Below are positions 10,249-13,779 of a stretch of DNA of 13,779 nt, one piece after another. This stretch comes from Candidatus Parcubacteria bacterium (GTDB lineage: Bacteria; Patescibacteriota; Minisyncoccia; Phycocordibacterales; SBAW01). Made by a program: the position numbers and the translations under genes. Position 1 is the first letter of the stretch. The number at the start of each line of letters is the position of its first letter. The stretch lies in contig JAIFWM010000018.1 in the NCBI GenBank assembly GCA_019661855.1, forward strand, positions 1 through 13,779. The letters run 5' to 3'. The notes below the pieces were generated by a model. That model searched no databases, was not told the DNA's origin, and was given only the letters and a program-made list of their open reading frames with translations.

Positions 10249-10689
10249 ATGCAGTCTCACGAATTACAACGAAAAACTCCAAACTCAGGCTCTAAGCGCA
10301 TTGGCCGTGGCCGCGGATCCGGCAAAGGCAAGACTTCAGGCCGTGGTACCAAAGGTCAGAAGGCTCGTGCAGGTCACAAGATCTGGCCAAACATCCGCGA
10401 GATTTTGAAGAAGATCCCTAAGCGCCGTGGTTACAATGCTCCGGGCTTTCAACCAAAGCCATCTGTGGTTAACCTCGCTACGTTGGAGAAGTTTTTTAGC
10501 GCTGGAGACACCGTCAATCCATCAGTACTCAAAGAGCGTGGCATTATGCGCTCACGCAAAGGAGAAATGCCAGTCGTTAAAGTCCTTGGAGACGGCGAGT
10601 TAACTAAAAAACTTACCTTCTCTGGTGTAATTGTTTCAGCAAGTGCAAAAACTAAAATAGAGAAAGCCGGAGGTACAATTGCTAAGTAA
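10249..10689 (+). CDS. rplO: 50S ribosomal protein L15
   Basis: L15 is an early large-subunit assembly protein. The 146-residue product has the Gly/Lys-rich N-terminal tail GSKRIGRGRGSGKGKTSGRG with TKGQKARAGH, the GFQPKPSVVNLATLEKFF middle part, and the C-terminal VKVLGDGELTKKLTFSGVIVSASAKTKIEKAGG domain. It is complete. secY begins within 1 nt of the stop, or overlaps it if the TTG at 10679 is used. Confidence 0.98.
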   Translation: MQSHELQRKTPNSGSKRIGRGRGSGKGKTSGRGTKGQKARAGHKIWPNIREILKKIPKRRGYNAPGFQPKPSVVNLATLEKFFSAGDTVNPSVLKERGIMRSRKGEMPVVKVLGDGELTKKLTFSGVIVSASAKTKIEKAGGTIAK

Positions 10690-10690
10690 C

Positions 10691-11764
10691 ATGAATATGT
10701 TTTGGCAAAAACTCATGCTCCTTATTGCAGACCCGGTTTTGCGTAACCGCCTCCTTTTCGTATTCGGCGCATTGGCCGTGTTTCGTTTATTGGCAGCTAT
10801 TCCGATTCCTGGTATTGACCCAAACCAGCTGCAACTCTTTTTTGCTAACAACCAGTTCTTAGGGCTCCTCAACGTTTTCTCCGGCGGCGGACTCTCAAAC
10901 CTTTCGATAGTACTCCTCGGTGTTGCACCTTACATCACTGCATCGATTATCATGCAGCTCTTAACGATGATGATTCCTAAACTCAAGGAGCTCTACCAGG
11001 AGGAAGGGGAGGCAGGTCGCGTAAAGTTTAGTCAGTACTCACGCTTTCTTACTTTGCCACTCGCTATCGTGCAGGGCATCGCTTTCATGGTGCTGCTCCA
11101 GCAACAGGGGGTGTTGCCATCACTCACGGCGTTTCAGTTTGGGGTAAACCTCATGGTAATTTCTGCAGGCTCAGTGCTCCTTATGTGGATAGGTGAGCTT
11201 ATTTCAGAGTTTGGCTTGGGCAACGGTGTGTCTGTCATTATCTTCTCCGGTATCGTTTCGCGTCTTCCTCAAGATATTAGCCAGGCGATCTTTGCGTTTG
11301 ATGCAACCCAAATCCCCGCATACCTAGGCTTCGTTGCTATCGCACTCGCGGTTATTTTGGCGGTTGTGGTTATTACCGAGGCAGAGCGTCCTATCCCGGT
11401 GACCTACGCTAAGCGCGTACGCGGTATGAAGTTTTTTGGAGGCGCTTCAACGTACTTGCCACTTCGTCTCAATCAGGCGGGGGTTATCCCAATTATCTTT
11501 GCACTTTCGTTCCTCTTGGTGCCACAAATGTTTGCAAACTTCTTTCAGACTTCAAATATCCCCCTAGTGGCATCGATTGCCCAGGCTATAGCCGGAGGGC
11601 TTACTAACCTTGGCATCTATGGAGGTCTCTACTTTATCTTCGTGTTTATGTTTACCTACTTCTACACCGCAGTCACCTTTGACCCACACCAGATCGCCGA
11701 GAACTTGCAAGTATTCAGGCACTCACGATTGGCGGTACCGCGCTTCTCATCGTTGTTTCGGTGA
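10691..11764 (+). CDS. secY: SecY translocase subunit, frameshifted and internally deleted
   Basis: SecY forms the protein-conducting channel with SecE. The frame from ATG 10691 shows TM1 (LLFVFGALAVFRLLAAIPIPG), the plug region, ITASIIMQLLTMMIPKL, the cytoplasmic loop RPIPVTYAKRVRGM and TM8 with FTYFYTAVTFDPHQIAENLQ (Gln340). After Gln340 it turns into an unrelated 17-residue tail and stops at 357 aa, against about 430 in the family. The missing part is the C5 loop (GxRPG region, needed for SecA and ribosome contact) and TM9; the true C-terminus is present in another frame at 11713-11817. A TTG at 10679, 5 nt after GGAGG, is an alternative start adding MLSN. This is either a real pseudogenising deletion or an assembly error. 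Confidence 0.85.
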   Translation: MNMFWQKLMLLIADPVLRNRLLFVFGALAVFRLLAAIPIPGIDPNQLQLFFANNQFLGLLNVFSGGGLSNLSIVLLGVAPYITASIIMQLLTMMIPKLKELYQEEGEAGRVKFSQYSRFLTLPLAIVQGIAFMVLLQQQGVLPSLTAFQFGVNLMVISAGSVLLMWIGELISEFGLGNGVSVIIFSGIVSRLPQDISQAIFAFDATQIPAYLGFVAIALAVILAVVVITEAERPIPVTYAKRVRGMKFFGGASTYLPLRLNQAGVIPIIFALSFLLVPQMFANFFQTSNIPLVASIAQAIAGGLTNLGIYGGLYFIFVFMFTYFYTAVTFDPHQIAENLQVFRHSRLAVPRFSSLFR

Positions 11765-11817
11765 TTCTTGACCTTTCGCGTCGCATCGACGCCCAGATTT
11801 CTATCCGAGAGTACTAA
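11713..11817 (+). pseudogene. secY: Out-of-frame C-terminal remnant of secY
   Basis: In the frame one base off that of the upstream part, 34 codons read IQALTIGGTALLIVVSVILD then LSRRIDAQISIREY and TAA. This is the normal SecY TM10 plus C-terminal tail. The join with the upstream part is at about 11710/11711. Its stop lies 1 nt before the ATG of the guanylate-kinase-like gene, the same spacing as other coupled junctions here, so the ancestral secY ended at 11817. About 50-60 codons are missing between the two parts, and the missing number of bases is not a multiple of three. Confidence 0.85.
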
Positions 11818-11818
11818 C

Positions 11819-12385
11819 ATGCAAGGCAAACTTATTTTGCTTGTGGGTCCCTCTGGCAGCGGCAAAGGGACCTTGTTCTCTTTTGTAAAAGAAAAATATT
11901 CAGAGTTTGTATATCCAACTTCCTGGACCACTCGTGCCCCGCGCGCGAAGGAGAGCGGCAAAACATATAACTTTGTAAGTGAAGCAGAATTTTTAACAGC
12001 AAAAGAAGGGGATGCGTTTTTAGAAACAGATCATCATTATAATAATTACTATGGCACTCCAGCTCGTGAGATACAAGAAGCTCTTACAGCAGGCAAAATT
12101 GTATTTCATGAGCTCGAGATTAATGGTGTCAAACAATTGCTCCAAAAATTGCCGCGTGAGCAAGTAAAAATAATCTTTGTTACAGCGGGTGAGTGGAGTG
12201 AATTGGCCAAACGTATTGCAGAGCGCGAGCCAGTGGCACCCGACGAACTCGAAAAACGCCGCCTTCATTACGAAGAGGAAATGACATTTTTGCCTCAAGC
12301 AGATTTTGTTTTAAGAAACGAACAAGGCAAGTTAGAAGAGACAAAGCAGGAGTTAAGCACAATTTTGGACTCTATAGTAAGATAG
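11819..12385 (+). CDS. gmk: Guanylate kinase-like protein
   Basis: Guanylate kinase phosphorylates GMP to GDP with ATP. The 188-residue product has the P-loop GPSGSGKGT (10-18), the GMP-binding TTRAPR (37-42), a YGTP motif, the LEI strand (HELEINGVKQLL, in place of LEIDVQGA) and a C-terminal LID/arginine region (LAKRIAEREPVAPDELEKRR). I start at ATG 11819, just after the secY remnant; an in-frame ATG at 11768 would add 17 residues encoded by secY's end. Placement between secY and adk is not the textbook spc order. The GMP-site Asp/Gln changes make substrate assignment slightly less certain. Confidence 0.87.
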   Translation: MQGKLILLVGPSGSGKGTLFSFVKEKYSEFVYPTSWTTRAPRAKESGKTYNFVSEAEFLTAKEGDAFLETDHHYNNYYGTPAREIQEALTAGKIVFHELEINGVKQLLQKLPREQVKIIFVTAGEWSELAKRIAEREPVAPDELEKRRLHYEEEMTFLPQADFVLRNEQGKLEETKQELSTILDSIVR

Positions 12386-12389
12386 GAAC

Positions 12390-12983
12390 GTGCAACAACA
12401 AACCATCATATTTTTAGGGCCACAGGGCTGCGGCAAAGGAACTCACGCCGAACTCCTCAAGGGTTATTTAGAAAAGTCCGATTCTGATCGGCCTGTTTTA
12501 TATTTTTCTGCAGGTAAACAGCTTCGTGCATTTGTGGAGCAAAAAAACTACACCGCAGATCTTAACCGTTCGATTATCGAAAAGGGTGGTTTACTCCCAC
12601 TCTTTTTAAGTGTGCATGTTTTTTCAGAACAAATGATGAGCGAGATGAAAGGCAATGAACACCTGCTCATAGACGGCTTTCCCCGCACTGAGGACCAGGT
12701 GCCTGTGCTCGACTCGGCACTACGGTTTTATAAACGTGAAAAGCCAACCATTGTCTACATCAATATCACTGACGAAGAGGCAGTTAGACGACTCGTTAAA
12801 CGTGGTCGTGTCGATGACACGCAAGTGGGTATCCGCGAGCGTCTACGTTGGACGCGTGAACATATGGACCCAATACTTTCTTGGTTTAGAGCAAATCCAT
12901 ATTATAAAGTTGTAGAGATTAATGGTGATCAATCTATCGAAGTGGTGCACAAAGATATTGATACAGCCTTAGGATTTGTATGA
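12390..12983 (+). CDS. adk: Adenylate kinase, short-LID form
   Basis: Adenylate kinase converts ATP and AMP to two ADP. The 197-residue product begins at GTG 12390 with AGGA just upstream. It has the P-loop GPQGCGKGT (10-18), the AMP-site FSAGKQLRAF (39-48), the signature IDGFPRT (94-100), and the arginine-rich RLVKRGRVDDTQVGIRERLRW region. There is no four-Cys zinc LID; the LID is the short type. The usual TGD of the AMP site is SAGK here. The stop TGA overlaps the ATG of map (ATGA), consistent with translational coupling. Confidence 0.93.
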   Translation: MQQQTIIFLGPQGCGKGTHAELLKGYLEKSDSDRPVLYFSAGKQLRAFVEQKNYTADLNRSIIEKGGLLPLFLSVHVFSEQMMSEMKGNEHLLIDGFPRTEDQVPVLDSALRFYKREKPTIVYINITDEEAVRRLVKRGRVDDTQVGIRERLRWTREHMDPILSWFRANPYYKVVEINGDQSIEVVHKDIDTALGFV

Positions 12984-13741
12984 TAGCTAAAACGGGCGAA
13001 GAGATTAAAAATCTGCGCACAGCAGGAAGGTTGCTTGGTGAAATCTTGCGTGAACTTGCCAAAGATGTGAAGCCAGGAATCACTACGGCATCTTTAGACC
13101 TTAAAGCGTCGCAGATGATTGAAGCGAAAGGGGCTAAGCCTGCCTTCTTGGGCTACAAACCTGACGACGCTGCTTACCCGTATCCAGCGGCGCTGTGTGT
13201 CTCGATTGATGACGAGGTAGTACACGGTATCCCTACCGAAGATAGAGTCATTAAACAGGGACAGTTAGTAATGCTTGATCTTGGGCTCTCGTATAACGGC
13301 TACTTTGCTGATGCCGCAGTGACCGTTTGCGCAGGAAAGTGTGACGAAAAGGGAGAAAAACTTATTGAGGCAACTAAAGAGGCGCTTAATGCTGCGGTGA
13401 AAGTTATCAAACCGGGTGCATACATAGGAGACATTGGTGCAGCTATTATGGCTGTGGCAAAAAAATATAACTTAGCAGTCGTCGAAGATCTTGGTGGGCA
13501 TAGTTTAGGTAAGGTGCCGCACGAAAGACCCTTTATTGCTAACGTGGGCAGGGTGGGGGAAGGTGAGATACTCGAAGAAGGTTTGGTCATAGCAGTCGAG
13601 CCTATTTTTACCGAAGGTAAGGCAGACATTGAACTCATGGATGATGAGTGGACCTACAAAACTGTGGATGGCTCACGCAGTGCCGAAACCGAACACACCA
13701 TTTTAGTTACCAAAAACGGTGCCGAAATTTTAACCGCATAG
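12980..13741 (+). CDS. map: Methionine aminopeptidase, type I
   Basis: Removes the N-terminal Met from nascent proteins. The 253-residue product has the pita-bread fold with every metal and catalytic residue: His82 (VHGIP), Asp100 (MLDLGLSY), Asp111 (FADAAVTV), His174 (GGHSLG), His181 (PHERP), Glu207 (AVEPIF) and Glu238 (ETEHT). The usual GHGIG is GHSLG here, which keeps the metal-binding His. There is no N-terminal SH3-type extension. It overlaps adk by 4 nt and has TAGGA 5 nt before its ATG, so it can initiate on its own. Confidence 0.97.
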   Translation: MIAKTGEEIKNLRTAGRLLGEILRELAKDVKPGITTASLDLKASQMIEAKGAKPAFLGYKPDDAAYPYPAALCVSIDDEVVHGIPTEDRVIKQGQLVMLDLGLSYNGYFADAAVTVCAGKCDEKGEKLIEATKEALNAAVKVIKPGAYIGDIGAAIMAVAKKYNLAVVEDLGGHSLGKVPHERPFIANVGRVGEGEILEEGLVIAVEPIFTEGKADIELMDDEWTYKTVDGSRSAETEHTILVTKNGAEILTA

Positions 13742-13760
13742 TATTGCGATAAGAGGCTAA

Positions 13761-13779
13761 ATGTTGTACCTTTTCTCCC
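13761..13779 (+). CDS. Start of a further gene, cut by window end
   Basis: ATG at 13761 follows AAGAGG by 4 nt and opens MLYLFS before the sequence ends. The SD and position behind map, 19 nt after its stop, support a start codon, but six codons do not identify the product. infA is the usual neighbour in this cluster, and MLYLFS does not look like it. Confidence 0.4.

Noticed and set aside
11768..11818. Longer guanylate kinase from ATG 11768
   Set aside because: Those bases encode the out-of-frame secY C-terminus; P-loop spacing fits the ATG at 11819.
8236..13741. Looking for a toxin-antitoxin, defence or biosynthetic system
   Set aside because: Apart from the damaged secY and the accessory block, every frame in this part is a recognisable housekeeping gene.

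Overview
The window is a stretch of a bacterial S10/spc ribosomal-protein cluster, most likely from a Candidate Phyla Radiation (Patescibacteria) genome, probably Parcubacteria-like. The reasons are the very compact gene order, the absence of an L30 gene (rpmD) between rpsE and rplO, a zinc-type S14, short L24 and L18 proteins, and the absence of Shine-Dalgarno (SD) sequences in front of most genes inside the operon. TGA is used as a stop (for example by adk), so the code is standard; this argues against the TGA=Gly lineages (Gracilibacteria, Absconditabacteria). The lineage call is inference from protein features and not from a search.

Positions 1-3975, plus strand: the 3' end of rplB, then rpsS, rplV, rpsC, rplP, rpmC, rpsQ, rplN, rplX and rplE, with junctions of mostly 1-16 nt. 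The exception is the 69-nt rplB-rpsS gap, which holds two mutually exclusive hairpins resembling an attenuator. A strong hairpin plus T-tract ends this block at 3988-4018.

Positions 4019-8070, minus strand: a roughly 4-kb block unrelated to ribosomes sits between rplE and rpsN. In its own transcription order it holds a 31-aa single-pass membrane micro-protein gene with a good promoter, a 60-aa hypothetical, a 999-aa secreted beta-helix protein with Thr-Pro linkers and two SH3-like modules, and a 112-aa Dabb-domain protein. Each gene is followed by its own hairpin terminator. The hairpins at the two edges (3988-4018 and 7867-7898) are nearly identical, and the two inner ones (4440-4460 and 7567-7587) form a second matching pair.

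Positions 8104-13741, plus strand: the ribosomal cluster restarts from a sigma70-like promoter (TTGCAT-17-TATATT) and a structured leader. It continues with rpsN, rpsH, rplF, rplR, rpsE, rplO, secY, a guanylate-kinase-like gene, adk and map. A further gene seems to start at 13761. secY is damaged: an internal deletion has removed the TM8-TM9 cytoplasmic loop and TM9 and shifted the frame, leaving its C-terminus readable out of frame at 11713-11817.

The ribosomal genes supply both subunits. SecY receives nascent secreted proteins such as the 999-aa product, Map trims N-terminal Met, and the two kinases recycle GMP and AMP. I see no defence system, CRISPR, tRNA, rRNA or transposase. The points most worth a second look are the broken secY, the split operon with its paired hairpins, the rplB-rpsS switch, the structured rpsN leader and the 31-aa micro-gene.
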